From: Methylotenera_A sp046594915
GTDB taxonomy: Bacteria; Pseudomonadota; Gammaproteobacteria; Burkholderiales; Methylophilaceae
Reading direction: 5' to 3'
DNA: 64,000 nt
Assembly (NCBI GenBank): GCA_046594915.1
Contig: JBKJRC010000016.1
Coordinates: 1 to 64,000, forward strand
This document shows, piece by piece, positions 1 to 8,322 of the stretch. The notes beneath the pieces are model-generated. The model saw only the letters and a list, made by a program, of their open reading frames with translations. It made no database searches and was not told the origin of the DNA. A program made the position numbers and the translations under genes. Position 1 is the first letter of the stretch. Each line of letters opens with the position of its first letter.

Positions 1-88
1 GCTTTACAGGGCGTAAAGTTGTTGCTAGGATTTAATGTAAATTATCACTATTGTGCATAACCCATGAATATAGAAAGAGAATTTTAAT

Positions 89-1159
89 TTGAAATTCGAT
101 TTTTTCAATGAAAGTACTCCTCCACTCATCGGTGTAGACATCAGTACCTCGGCTGTCAAAATGGTAGAGCTTTCGTCTACGGGCAAAGATTCTTATCGTC
201 TTGAAGCCTATTCAATTGCCGCAATACCTAAAGATGCAATCGTCGATGGCAATATTTCTGGTTTAGAGCAGGTTTCAGATGCGGTCAAATTGGCTTGGAA
301 GCTATTGGGTTCGCGCGAAAAACGTGTGGCACTTGCGCTGCCATCTGCCGCAGTGATCACCAAAAAAGTCATGATGTCTGCTGAATTGCGCGAAGAAGAC
401 ATGGAAGTGCAAGTTGAAGCAGAAGCGAACCAATATATTCCTTTCCCGCTGGAAGAAGTGAATATTGATTTTCAAGTGATTGGCCGCGCAGCAAATAGCC
501 CAGACGAAGTAGAGGTGTTAATTGCCGCCGCCAGAAAAGAAAAAATTGAAGACCGCGTAGCAGCCGCAGAAGACGCAGGCCTAAAAGTCACGGTGATGGA
601 TGTTGATACCTATGCCACAGAAGCCGCTTATAGTTTGGTTGCCAATCAAATACCCAACAAAGGCAAAGACCAAACGGTGATGATCGTGGATATTGGTGCT
701 GGCATGATGCACATTAACGTGCTGCATGATAACAAATCAATTTACGTGCGTGAGCAAGCCTTTGGCGGCACACAACTAACCCAAGAAATTCAGCGCCGCT
801 TTGGGTTGTCAGTAGAAGAATCTGAGATTGCAAAGCGTAAAGGCGGCTTGCCAGAAAGCTACGAAAACGAAGTATTGCAGCCATTTATGCAATCGCTTTC
901 TACCGAAGTGGCGCGTGCGTTACAATTTTTTACCAGTTCCACACAATATAATAGAGTCGATCATTTAGTATTGGCTGGCGGTTGCGCGGCAATTCCTGCA
1001 ATTGATGTGCTGGTTCAAGACCGCACGCAAGTGAATACCATTATCGCGAATCCGTTTCAGTCGATGTCGCTTGCCACTAAAGTTAAGCAGCAGCAAGCCA
1101 CAATTGACGCACCGGCATTATTGATTGCATGCGGTTTAGCGATGCGGGGAATACACTGA
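89..1159 (+). CDS. pilM: Type IV pilus inner-membrane platform protein PilM
   Basis: Cytoplasmic actin-like ATPase-fold protein that docks on the N-terminal tail of PilN and links the pilus motor to the PilN/PilO/PilP alignment complex. The sequence shows the first phosphate-binding segment IGVDISTSAVK near residues 14-24 and a second, VDIGAG, near residue 200. The length of 356 residues is normal for the family. The start is a TTG at 89; an AG-rich stretch (72-80) lies at ribosome-binding distance and no ATG fits. It is the first gene of pilMNOPQ, with one base between its stop and pilN. The 88 bases before it hold no gene and presumably carry the operon promoter, although I see no convincing -35/-10 pair. 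Identity is firm from sequence and gene order. Confidence 0.95.
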   Translation: MKFDFFNESTPPLIGVDISTSAVKMVELSSTGKDSYRLEAYSIAAIPKDAIVDGNISGLEQVSDAVKLAWKLLGSREKRVALALPSAAVITKKVMMSAELREEDMEVQVEAEANQYIPFPLEEVNIDFQVIGRAANSPDEVEVLIAAARKEKIEDRVAAAEDAGLKVTVMDVDTYATEAAYSLVANQIPNKGKDQTVMIVDIGAGMMHINVLHDNKSIYVREQAFGGTQLTQEIQRRFGLSVEESEIAKRKGGLPESYENEVLQPFMQSLSTEVARALQFFTSSTQYNRVDHLVLAGGCAAIPAIDVLVQDRTQVNTIIANPFQSMSLATKVKQQQATIDAPALLIACGLAMRGIH

Positions 1160-1160
1160 C

Positions 1161-1745
1161 ATGATGCGCATTAACTTATTGCCACATCGGCAAATAAAAC
1201 GTGCCGAGCGCCAACGCCAGTTCGGATTAATGGGGTTGATGGCTGCGGTGCTGGCGGGTGCTGTCGTTTTTACTGGCTGGACATTTTTAAGCGCTAAAAA
1301 AGACTCTCAAATTGAACGAAATGGTCGTTTAGAGCTAGCGATTAGCCAATTAGATAAAGAGATTGCGGATATTAAAGATCTTAAAGATCAGATCAGCAAC
1401 GTATTGGAACGCAAACAGATTGTAGAAAACCTGCAGACTAATCGCAGTCAATCGGTGGTTATTTTAGATGAACTATCGCGTCAACTGCCCGAAGGGTTGT
1501 ATTTAAAAAGTATTAAACAACAAGGCAATTTGATTACTTTAGAAGGCGTTGCTGATACCAATGCGCGTGTCGCCACGCTGGTGCGTAATTTAAGCGTTTC
1601 AAACTGGATGGAATCTCCCAATCTGATTGAGATTAAAGCCATGACAGTAAACGGCATTAAACAAAATGACTTTACGTTGAATGTGTCGCTAAAAGTGCAA
1701 AAAGCTGAAGAAGCGCCCAATAAAAATAAAATCAAAGGGACTTAA
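1161..1745 (+). CDS. pilN: Type IV pilus assembly protein PilN
   Basis: Bitopic inner-membrane protein of the pilus alignment complex. The short cytoplasmic N-terminus MMRINLLPHR carries the conserved INLLPHR motif that inserts into PilM. One membrane helix follows at about residues 24-45, then a periplasmic coiled coil (about 50-95) and a ferredoxin-like domain that pairs with PilO. At 194 residues it is of family length. Two ATG codons in a row (1161 and 1164) make the exact start ambiguous by one residue. It lies one base after pilM and three bases before pilO, so it is co-transcribed and probably translationally coupled. Confidence 0.95.
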   Translation: MMRINLLPHRQIKRAERQRQFGLMGLMAAVLAGAVVFTGWTFLSAKKDSQIERNGRLELAISQLDKEIADIKDLKDQISNVLERKQIVENLQTNRSQSVVILDELSRQLPEGLYLKSIKQQGNLITLEGVADTNARVATLVRNLSVSNWMESPNLIEIKAMTVNGIKQNDFTLNVSLKVQKAEEAPNKNKIKGT

Positions 1746-1748
1746 CAG

Positions 1749-2381
1749 ATGAAATTAGATGATTTTAATAATATTGATATTAAAAACGCGGGTAGCCTGC
1801 CAACGCCAGTAAAAATGGTGCTGTTGGGGGTTTTATTTATTATTGTTGTAGGCTTGGGTTATTGGTTTCTATGGAGTCCGCAAATAGACGAATTTGCACA
1901 GGCAGAATCCAAAGAACAGGAATTACGCCAAGTATTTTTAGCAAAAAAAGGCCAGGCAATCAAAATTGAGGCGTACAAGCAACAAATGCTGGATATTGAA
2001 AAAACCTTTGGTGCGCTACTGAAACAATTGCCCGATAAATCGCAAATGGATGGATTGCTAACCGATATTAACCAGGCTGGGCTTGGTCGTGGTTTAGAGT
2101 TTGAATTATTTAAACCAGGCCAGGAAACCATTGCCGATTTTTATGCTGAAATGCCGATTCAAATCAAAATTAAAGGCAATTATCATGATGTCGGCGCTTT
2201 TGCCACGGACATTTCTAAGCTGTCCAGAATCGTAACCTTAAACGATATGGTGATTGCGCCCTTAAATAAAGATACCAAAGATGGCCCGCTGACATTGGAA
2301 GCAGTTGCCAAAACGTATCGTTATCTAGATTCTTCAGAAATCGCCGCTAAAAAAGCGTCTGAAAAGAAGGATACAAAATAA
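1749..2381 (+). CDS. pilO: Type IV pilus assembly protein PilO
   Basis: Inner-membrane partner of PilN; the heterodimer carries pilus assembly signals across the periplasm and recruits the lipoprotein PilP. A cytoplasmic N-terminus of about 20 residues precedes one membrane helix (about 22-44). A coiled coil and a periplasmic ferredoxin-like domain follow, containing the family-typical sequence around MPIQIKIKGNYHDVG (about 134-148). It has 210 residues and a lysine-rich tail. The stop is immediately followed by the pilP ATG without a gap. The AAGGA within the last codons of pilO is the likely ribosome-binding site for pilP. Confidence 0.94.
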   Translation: MKLDDFNNIDIKNAGSLPTPVKMVLLGVLFIIVVGLGYWFLWSPQIDEFAQAESKEQELRQVFLAKKGQAIKIEAYKQQMLDIEKTFGALLKQLPDKSQMDGLLTDINQAGLGRGLEFELFKPGQETIADFYAEMPIQIKIKGNYHDVGAFATDISKLSRIVTLNDMVIAPLNKDTKDGPLTLEAVAKTYRYLDSSEIAAKKASEKKDTK

Positions 2382-2957
2382 ATGACCCGTTTTAATCCTC
2401 TTTTAAAATTAAGCCTGGATTTAAAGTTAAACTTGGCTTTAAAGTTAACCTCGGTTTTAAAGTTAATTTTGATTTCTGCCATTGGTTTAACCTTTGTTGC
2501 TTGCAGTGGTAATGACGGCGATGATCTGGATAAATTCATGCGCAATGCTGCAAACGATATGCGTAAAGGCGTAGAGCCTTTGCCAGAAGTGTTGCCGTAT
2601 TCGCCGCTTGAATATAATGCAGACGGTACTTTGTCTGACCCTTTTAAGCCGCGTAAGGCTGCAAGTAAAAGCGGTTCATTACAGCCCAATACCAATCGCC
2701 CTAAAGAAGCACTGGAAGCTTATCCATTAGAAAGCCTGAAATATGTTGGATCGATGAGTAGAAAAAAATTGACCTATGCCTTGATAAAAACGCCTGACAA
2801 TACGGTGCAACAAGTTAAAGTTGGTAATTATTTAGGTCCCAATTTCGGTCTAGTCACAGCAATCAACGAAAGCGATATCTCGCTTAAAGAGATTGTACAA
2901 GATGACCTGACAGGCGATTGGATAGAACGCAGCGCAAGTATTAATTTGCAAGAATAA
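2382..2957 (+). CDS. pilP: Type IV pilus lipoprotein PilP with repeat-expanded N-terminus
   Basis: Inner-membrane lipoprotein that joins PilN/PilO to the secretin PilQ. The C-terminal half (about 95-190) is the beta-sandwich HR domain that binds PilQ, with the typical sequence SLKYVGSM and a GNYLGPNFG stretch. The export signal ends in FVAC followed by SGN, an acceptable lipobox with Cys near residue 41. The N-terminus is odd: residues 7-30 are four hexapeptides of pattern x-L-K-L-x-x made by an in-frame 18-base tandem repeat. These give a long leader with regularly spaced lysines. The start is supported by AAGGA about 10 bases upstream and by direct abutment to pilO. Function is firm; the leader is unusual. 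Confidence 0.92.
   Translation: MTRFNPLLKLSLDLKLNLALKLTSVLKLILISAIGLTFVACSGNDGDDLDKFMRNAANDMRKGVEPLPEVLPYSPLEYNADGTLSDPFKPRKAASKSGSLQPNTNRPKEALEAYPLESLKYVGSMSRKKLTYALIKTPDNTVQQVKVGNYLGPNFGLVTAINESDISLKEIVQDDLTGDWIERSASINLQE
2400..2471 (+). repeat. 18-bp tandem repeat (4 copies) inside pilP
   Basis: Four consecutive 18-base units begin at 2400, 2418, 2436 and 2454. Each contains a TTTAAAGTTAA-like core (TTTAAAATTAA in the first). They are in frame and encode LLKLSL, DLKLNL, ALKLTS and VLKLIL. The copies are diverged at third and some first codon positions, so this is not a very recent slippage. Confidence 0.9.
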
Positions 2958-5135
2958 ATGATCGGAATGAACATGTTTAAAACGATGACAAAGATATTGA
3001 CGCTTTCGCTGCTAATTGCAACTAGTATGGGTATTCATAGCAGCGTAATGGCGGCAGAAGTTAACCCTGCGCTGAGCAACAAAATCGTAAATGTTGATTT
3101 TTCTGCTCTGTCTGGCGGTCGCGTTAGCATCCGCTTGCGAATGAAAGAAGCGTTAGTTAACCCGCCCGCAGGTTTTACTCTCAATAACCCTGCACGCATT
3201 GCGCTAGATTTCCCCAATACGGCAAATGGCCTAAATAAAAACAATATTGTCAGTGAACAAGGCGCGCTTAAAAGCGTGTCTTTCGCACAGGCTAAGGATC
3301 GCACGCGCATGGTGTTGAACTTGTCTAAAAGTGTTGGTTACAACACTGTGTTAAGCGGCAAAGACGTGATTATCACACTGCAAGGCAATGAAGCCAATGT
3401 TGCCAATGCAACCACTGAAACGCGCTTTGCCGAAGCGCGCGCCACTAATCAGGAACACACGATTACCAATGTGGATTTTGCGCGCGGTAAAAATGGCGAA
3501 GGCCGCATTATTGTGGATTTATCCGATGCCAATTCGGGCATTAATATCAAGCAAAAAGGTAAGTTAATTGTTGTCGATTTTATTAACACCGATGTGCCTG
3601 CGGATTTACAGCGTCGATTGAACGTGATTAATTTTAATACGCCTGTTTTGTATATCGACACGATGAAGCAGGGTAAAAACGGCCGCATTTCTATTGAGCC
3701 AAAAGGCAATTGGGAGCAATCAGCTTATCAGGCAGACAAAAAATTCATTATCGATGTGCGTCAAGTAGTTGAAGACCCAGATAAGTTGGTGCGCGGCTCA
3801 AAACCTGGTTATGCAGGTGAAAAACTATCGCTCAACTTTCAAAATATTGAAGTGCGTTCTGTATTGCAAGTCATTGCAGATTTTACTGGTTTAAATATTA
3901 TTACCAGCGACACTGTAACGGGCAACTTAACACTAAGGCTAAAAGATGTGCCGTGGGATCAAGCCATGGATATCATTATGAAAAACAAAGGCTTAAGTAT
4001 GCGCAAAACGGGTAATGTGATTATGGTTGCCCCAGCAGAAGAAGTGGCCGCAAAAGACCGGGCGCAACTGGAAGCGAATCAAGCGATTGAAGATTTAGAG
4101 CCCTTGCGCACCGAAGCCTTTACACTAAAGTATCAAAAAGCAGAAGAATTTACCAAGATTTTAGATGGTAGTAATTCTTCTGGCGGCCTTAGTGTTGGTG
4201 GGCAGGTAGGACAAAATCGTATTTTATCCAAACGTGGTAACGTCAATTATGACCCGCGTACCAATACGCTGTTTATACAAGACACCACAAAAAAACTGGA
4301 AGAGATTCAAGCGATTATTAATAAGATTGATGTTTCTGTAAAACAGGTCATGATTGAATCGCGTCTTGTATTAGCTGTAGATACATTTAGTAAGGCTTTA
4401 GGTGCCAGGTTTGGCGTTCAAAGCGCTACTAGGCCTGGCAATAATGTACTCAGCATTGGCGGCACGCTTAATACCTCTGCCGCAAATCCTGGTGTAATTG
4501 GAACTACAGGTGGCACAACCAATGCTAATGCTACCGCAAACACTGGCGGTTTAAACTCAAATTTACCTGTCGCCAATTCGTTTGGCAATATTGCTTTCAG
4601 CTTATTCAGATTGCCTGCTGGGTTATTATTAAACCTAGAGCTATCTGCGCTTGAAAGCGACAGGAGAGGAAAGGTTGTCTCAAGCCCGCGCGTGACGACA
4701 GCCAATCAGCAAACCGCCAGAATTGCTTCCGGTGTTGAGATTCCTTACTTGCAAGCTTCCAGCAGTGGTGCAGCCAACATTGCCTTTAAAAAAGCTGAGT
4801 TGAGTTTGGAAGTAACGCCACAAATCACGCCCGACGATAAAATTATTATGGATCTTGAAGTCAGAAAAGATTCCCCAGGCGATGTGGTTGCTGGTGTTCC
4901 GGCTATTAATACGCAGAATGTTAAAACACAGGTATTAGTATCAAACGGAGAAACCGCGGTATTAGGTGGTATTTTTGAGCAAACGCAGAATAACGCAGTG
5001 GATAAAGTCCCGTTTTTTGGCGACATTCCGATTATCGGCAATGTATTTAAACGTCGCACTAGACAAGATGACAAAAGTGAACTGTTAATATTTATTACGC
5101 CTAAAATTATGGATGAAAGTTTAAGCCTAAGATAA
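2958..5135 (+). CDS. pilQ: Type IV pilus outer-membrane secretin PilQ
   Basis: Multimeric outer-membrane channel through which the pilus fibre passes. A Sec signal peptide ends near residue 32 (VMA|AEV). Two AMIN domains follow (about 45-125 and 165-260), which bind peptidoglycan. Then come an STN/N0 domain (about 300-360), an N1 domain (about 380-460) and the secretin barrel (about 545-720), with the hallmark near the end VPFFGDIPIIGNVFK. The 725 residues match betaproteobacterial PilQ. A Gly/Thr/Asn-rich linker (about 505-535) is probably flexible. It follows pilP without a gap. A second in-frame ATG nine bases downstream could be the start. It closes the pilMNOPQ operon, as a terminator hairpin follows. 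Confidence 0.96.
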   Translation: MIGMNMFKTMTKILTLSLLIATSMGIHSSVMAAEVNPALSNKIVNVDFSALSGGRVSIRLRMKEALVNPPAGFTLNNPARIALDFPNTANGLNKNNIVSEQGALKSVSFAQAKDRTRMVLNLSKSVGYNTVLSGKDVIITLQGNEANVANATTETRFAEARATNQEHTITNVDFARGKNGEGRIIVDLSDANSGINIKQKGKLIVVDFINTDVPADLQRRLNVINFNTPVLYIDTMKQGKNGRISIEPKGNWEQSAYQADKKFIIDVRQVVEDPDKLVRGSKPGYAGEKLSLNFQNIEVRSVLQVIADFTGLNIITSDTVTGNLTLRLKDVPWDQAMDIIMKNKGLSMRKTGNVIMVAPAEEVAAKDRAQLEANQAIEDLEPLRTEAFTLKYQKAEEFTKILDGSNSSGGLSVGGQVGQNRILSKRGNVNYDPRTNTLFIQDTTKKLEEIQAIINKIDVSVKQVMIESRLVLAVDTFSKALGARFGVQSATRPGNNVLSIGGTLNTSAANPGVIGTTGGTTNANATANTGGLNSNLPVANSFGNIAFSLFRLPAGLLLNLELSALESDRRGKVVSSPRVTTANQQTARIASGVEIPYLQASSSGAANIAFKKAELSLEVTPQITPDDKIIMDLEVRKDSPGDVVAGVPAINTQNVKTQVLVSNGETAVLGGIFEQTQNNAVDKVPFFGDIPIIGNVFKRRTRQDDKSELLIFITPKIMDESLSLR

Positions 5136-5179
5136 GGTTAAGTTAAGTCTTAACTGACAGAACGTTTGCTTTGCCTTAA

Positions 5180-5212
5180 AATGCCTATCATTAACCCGGT
5201 AGGCATTTTTTT
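5180..5212 (+). terminator. Rho-independent terminator or attenuator after pilQ
   Basis: Perfect 8-bp stem AATGCCTA / TAGGCATT (5180-5187 with 5200-5207), 12-base loop, followed by a run of T. It lies only 15 bases before the aroK start, so it separates pilus from shikimate genes or attenuates read-through. Confidence 0.7.
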
Positions 5213-5226
5213 GCCTGAAAAAGATA

Positions 5227-5778
5227 GTGGCAAAATCCAGTGACAAAAAACAGCGGCAAAATATTTTGACAGACGTAAATAACATTTTTTTTATAGGCTT
5301 GATGGGTGCAGGTAAAACCACCATTGGCAAAATATTAGCTAAACATTTTAATAAAGATTTTTACGATACCGATGTAGAAATTGAAAAACGCACGGGCGTT
5401 AAAATACCAGTTATTTTCGATCTAGAAGGCGAAGCTGGATTTCGCAAGCGCGAAACGGCTGTTATCCAGGAACTTGCAAAGCTTAAAAATATTGTGATGG
5501 CAACTGGCGGCGGCGCGGTTATTGCGGCAGAAAATCGTCTGTTACTTAAAGCACATGGCACGGTGATTTATTTACGCGCCAATGTGACCGATCTTTGGCA
5601 TAGAACGCGCAACGATAAACACAGGCCGCTGTTACAAAATGTAGATATTCGCGCCAAGCTAGAACAACTTTATGCCGAACGTAACCCTTTATATACCGAA
5701 GTGGCGACGCATATTATTGATACGGGCAGCCAGCCCGTCAGTGTAATTATCGCCAAAATAGAAGCCATACTTAACTAA
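5227..5778 (+). CDS. aroK: Shikimate kinase
   Basis: Cytoplasmic kinase that phosphorylates shikimate at O3 with ATP in the chorismate pathway. The Walker A motif GLMGAGKTT is at residues 24-32. The substrate-binding Asp region (FYDTDVEIE), the GEAGFRKRE segment and the GGGAV loop are all present, as is the lid arginine region RNDKHRPLL. It has 183 residues. The start is a GTG at 5227 with only a weak ribosome-binding site; the first 18 residues are longer than in many homologues, so a later start cannot be excluded. aroB follows five bases after its stop. The pilQ-aroK-aroB-dgt order is conserved in betaproteobacteria. Confidence 0.95.
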   Translation: MAKSSDKKQRQNILTDVNNIFFIGLMGAGKTTIGKILAKHFNKDFYDTDVEIEKRTGVKIPVIFDLEGEAGFRKRETAVIQELAKLKNIVMATGGGAVIAAENRLLLKAHGTVIYLRANVTDLWHRTRNDKHRPLLQNVDIRAKLEQLYAERNPLYTEVATHIIDTGSQPVSVIIAKIEAILN

Positions 5779-5783
5779 ACGCT

Positions 5784-6860
5784 ATGCAAACCTTACAAGT
5801 CGCGCTGGATAATCGTTCTTACCCAATTCACATTGGCAGTCATCTGCTGAATCAGGCCGATTTAATTTTGCCGCATCTTAAGCGCAAAAACGTCGCCATT
5901 GTGACCAACACAACCGTTGCGCCACTATATTTAGAAAGTGTATCGCGCACTTTACGCAATGCAGGCGTAACAGTGCTTGAAATCATCTTGCCCGATGGCG
6001 AAGCTTATAAAAATACCGAAACACTTAATCTGATTTATGACGCACTTTTGAAAAATCGTTGCGAACGCAGTACTACGTTAATTGCGCTAGGCGGCGGAGT
6101 GATTGGCGATTTAACCGGTTATGCCGCCGCCACTTATTTGCGTGGCGTGCCTTTTATTCAAATCCCCACCACACTGCTTTCACAAGTGGATTCCAGCGTT
6201 GGCGGCAAAACCGGCATTAATCACCCGTTGGGCAAAAACATGATTGGCGCGTTTTATCAGCCAAAATTGGTACTGGCGGATATCGATACGCTACAAACTT
6301 TACCCGCGCGTGAGCTATCGGCGGGAATGGCCGAGGTGATTAAATATGGCCTGATTCGCGACGCCGATTTTTTTGATTGGCTGGAAGTTAACACTAAAAA
6401 ATTAATGAAATTAGATGAGGCCGCGATTAGTAACGCGATCTATCGTTCCTGCCAAAATAAAGCCGAAGTGGTTGCGGCGGACGAGCACGAAACCGGTGAA
6501 CGTGCGTTGCTCAACCTTGGCCACACATTTGGCCACGCGATTGAAAACGCAATGGGTTATGGTGTTTGGCTGCATGGCGAGGCGGTTGCGGCTGGCATGA
6601 TCATGGCGGCAGATTTATCACAGCGCATGGATTGGCTAAAATCCGATGAATTTTTACGTGTTTTTAATGTGTTAAGTGCCGCTAATTTGCCTTTAAATGC
6701 GCCTAAATTAGGCGCACAAAAATATCTGGATTTGATGGCAAACGATAAAAAAGTGGCCGATGGCAAAATTAGATTAGTGTTGCAGCAAGGCATCGGCAAA
6801 GCCGTGATTACCAGCGATTACGATGCAGCAAAACTACACGAAACTTTATCGTTAACTTAA
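5784..6860 (+). CDS. aroB: 3-dehydroquinate synthase
   Basis: NAD- and metal-dependent enzyme that cyclises DAHP to 3-dehydroquinate, the second step of the shikimate pathway. The NAD-binding glycine motif GGGVIGDLTGYAA lies near residue 105. The catalytic and metal-binding segments QVDSSVGGKTGIN, NMIGAFYQP, the Glu of GMAEVIKYG and the histidines in LNLGHTFGHA and LHGEAVAAG are all visible. The length of 358 residues is standard. It lies between aroK and the dgt-like gene with gaps of five and one bases, so all three are probably one transcript. Confidence 0.97.
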   Translation: MQTLQVALDNRSYPIHIGSHLLNQADLILPHLKRKNVAIVTNTTVAPLYLESVSRTLRNAGVTVLEIILPDGEAYKNTETLNLIYDALLKNRCERSTTLIALGGGVIGDLTGYAAATYLRGVPFIQIPTTLLSQVDSSVGGKTGINHPLGKNMIGAFYQPKLVLADIDTLQTLPARELSAGMAEVIKYGLIRDADFFDWLEVNTKKLMKLDEAAISNAIYRSCQNKAEVVAADEHETGERALLNLGHTFGHAIENAMGYGVWLHGEAVAAGMIMAADLSQRMDWLKSDEFLRVFNVLSAANLPLNAPKLGAQKYLDLMANDKKVADGKIRLVLQQGIGKAVITSDYDAAKLHETLSLT

Positions 6861-6861
6861 C

Positions 6862-7986
6862 ATGAATAAACTCGCTTCTTACGCCGCCAATCCAGAATCC
6901 ACGCTTGGCAGACGTTTTGGAGAGCCGCCCTCGCCGTTGCGTAATGCCTTTCAGCGCGACCGCGATCGCATTATTCATTCCACCGCTTTTCGGCGTTTAG
7001 AGTATAAAACGCAAGTTTTTGTGAATCACGAAGGCGATTTATTTCGCACACGTTTAACGCACAGCTTAGAAGTGGCCCAAATTGCGCGCGGCATTGCGCG
7101 CACCCTCAACTTACACGAAGACTTAACCGAAGCGATTGCGCTTGCGCACGATTTAGGTCATACGCCATTTGGTCACGCAGGGCAAGATGCGCTAAACGAT
7201 TGCATGAAAAATCATGGTGGCTTTGAGCACAATTTACAATCGCTGCGCGTAGTAGATAAATTAGAGCAACGCTACGCCGAATTTGATGGTTTAAATTTAA
7301 CCTTTGAACTGCGCGAAGGCATTCTTAAGCATTGCTCCATTAAAAACGCCAAACAACTGGGCGATATAGGCCAACGCTTTATTGATAAAACCAACCCCAG
7401 TTTAGAGGCGCAGTTAACTAATTTTGCCGATGAAATCGCCTACAACAACCACGATATTGACGATGGTTTGCGTTCTGGCTTAATCACCATTGAGCAATTA
7501 CAACAAGTTGCGCTATTTAATTCGCAATTGCAAATCGTTAAAACCAACTATCCCAAGCTTGAACAAAAGCGATTAATCCACGAAACGGTGCGCCGCATGA
7601 TTAATATTCTGGTGGTCGATTTATGCCAAACCAGCGCACAGAATATTGCTAAACTTAACCCTAAAAATATCCAAGATATTCGGCAAGCGCCCTACTTAAT
7701 CGCTTTTAGCCCAGCAATTGCACAACAAAATCTGGCCTTAAAACAGTTTTTACGCAAAAATTTATATCACCATTACAAAGTTAACCGCATGAGCGCAAAA
7801 GCCATGCGCATTATTCGTGAGTTGTTTACAGTATTTTTCAGCGACCCCAGCTTAATGCCGCCAGAACATCAAATGCACGCACAACAAGATAAAGCGCGCG
7901 CCGTTGCCGATTATATTGCTGGCATGACAGACCGTTTTGCCATCCGCGAGCATAGGCGGTTATTTACGGTTGAAGAATACTGGTAG
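6862..7986 (+). CDS. dgt: dGTP triphosphohydrolase-like HD protein
   Basis: HD-domain deoxynucleotide triphosphohydrolase of the short (type 2) Dgt-like family, which splits dNTPs to nucleoside plus triphosphate. The metal-binding residues are visible: His67 in RTRLTHSLEV, His96-Asp97 in ALAHDLGHTPFGH, and a downstream Asp in FADEIAYNNHDIDD. It has 374 residues, as usual for deoxyguanosinetriphosphate triphosphohydrolase-like proteins, shorter than E. coli Dgt (about 505), so substrate preference is not certain. It begins one base after aroB, a position common in betaproteobacteria. Confidence 0.92.
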   Translation: MNKLASYAANPESTLGRRFGEPPSPLRNAFQRDRDRIIHSTAFRRLEYKTQVFVNHEGDLFRTRLTHSLEVAQIARGIARTLNLHEDLTEAIALAHDLGHTPFGHAGQDALNDCMKNHGGFEHNLQSLRVVDKLEQRYAEFDGLNLTFELREGILKHCSIKNAKQLGDIGQRFIDKTNPSLEAQLTNFADEIAYNNHDIDDGLRSGLITIEQLQQVALFNSQLQIVKTNYPKLEQKRLIHETVRRMINILVVDLCQTSAQNIAKLNPKNIQDIRQAPYLIAFSPAIAQQNLALKQFLRKNLYHHYKVNRMSAKAMRIIRELFTVFFSDPSLMPPEHQMHAQQDKARAVADYIAGMTDRFAIREHRRLFTVEEYW

Positions 7987-8322
7987 CCATAAACGCCAGA
8001 CGACAAATTTAAACCTGCAAACCCAAAATCTGCCCTTAACGCCGCAAAATGCTGTTGCAATAAAACAACACAGCCTAATAACTAGCACAAAAAGCCACAA
8101 AAACCTTGCGGTTAAAACGGCATGTTTGGCATACTGTGTAAACCTTCTTAGTAAATAAATAGAAATTTGTTTTATTGGGAGAGTTAGCGAACTTTCTTGT
8201 TTTTATCGTTAAATTTGTTGTTAATCAGTGCTAATTTGTGGCGAGTTAACAGTAAAACTAAGGCATAAAAACAAGGGTAATTTAAGTTACAAACTTTAAG
8301 AAATAAATTTTTGGAGATTCAT
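7987..8322. other. Intergenic region / long porin leader
   Basis: 336 bases without a supportable gene. A short open frame overlapping the dgt end (to 8158) has low-complexity sequence, no homology I recognise and no ribosome-binding site. The region should contain the porin promoter; TTGCGG and CATACT with an 18-base gap around 8107-8136 is a possible sigma-70 pair, but weak. If used, the porin mRNA would have a leader of roughly 180 bases, a plausible target for small RNAs. Confidence 0.4.

Noticed and set aside
2321..2695. Minus-strand open frame opposite pilP with FNFK-type repeats
   Set aside because: The repeat pattern is the antisense reading of the pilP 18-bp repeat, not an independent protein.
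7937..8158. 73-codon open frame after dgt
   Set aside because: It overlaps the dgt 3' end in another frame, has low-complexity Lys/Asn/Thr sequence, no ribosome-binding site and no recognised domain.
8311..8322. TTG start for the porin four codons upstream
   Set aside because: The TTG overlaps the GGAG ribosome-binding site, and the signal peptide begins properly at the ATG 8323.
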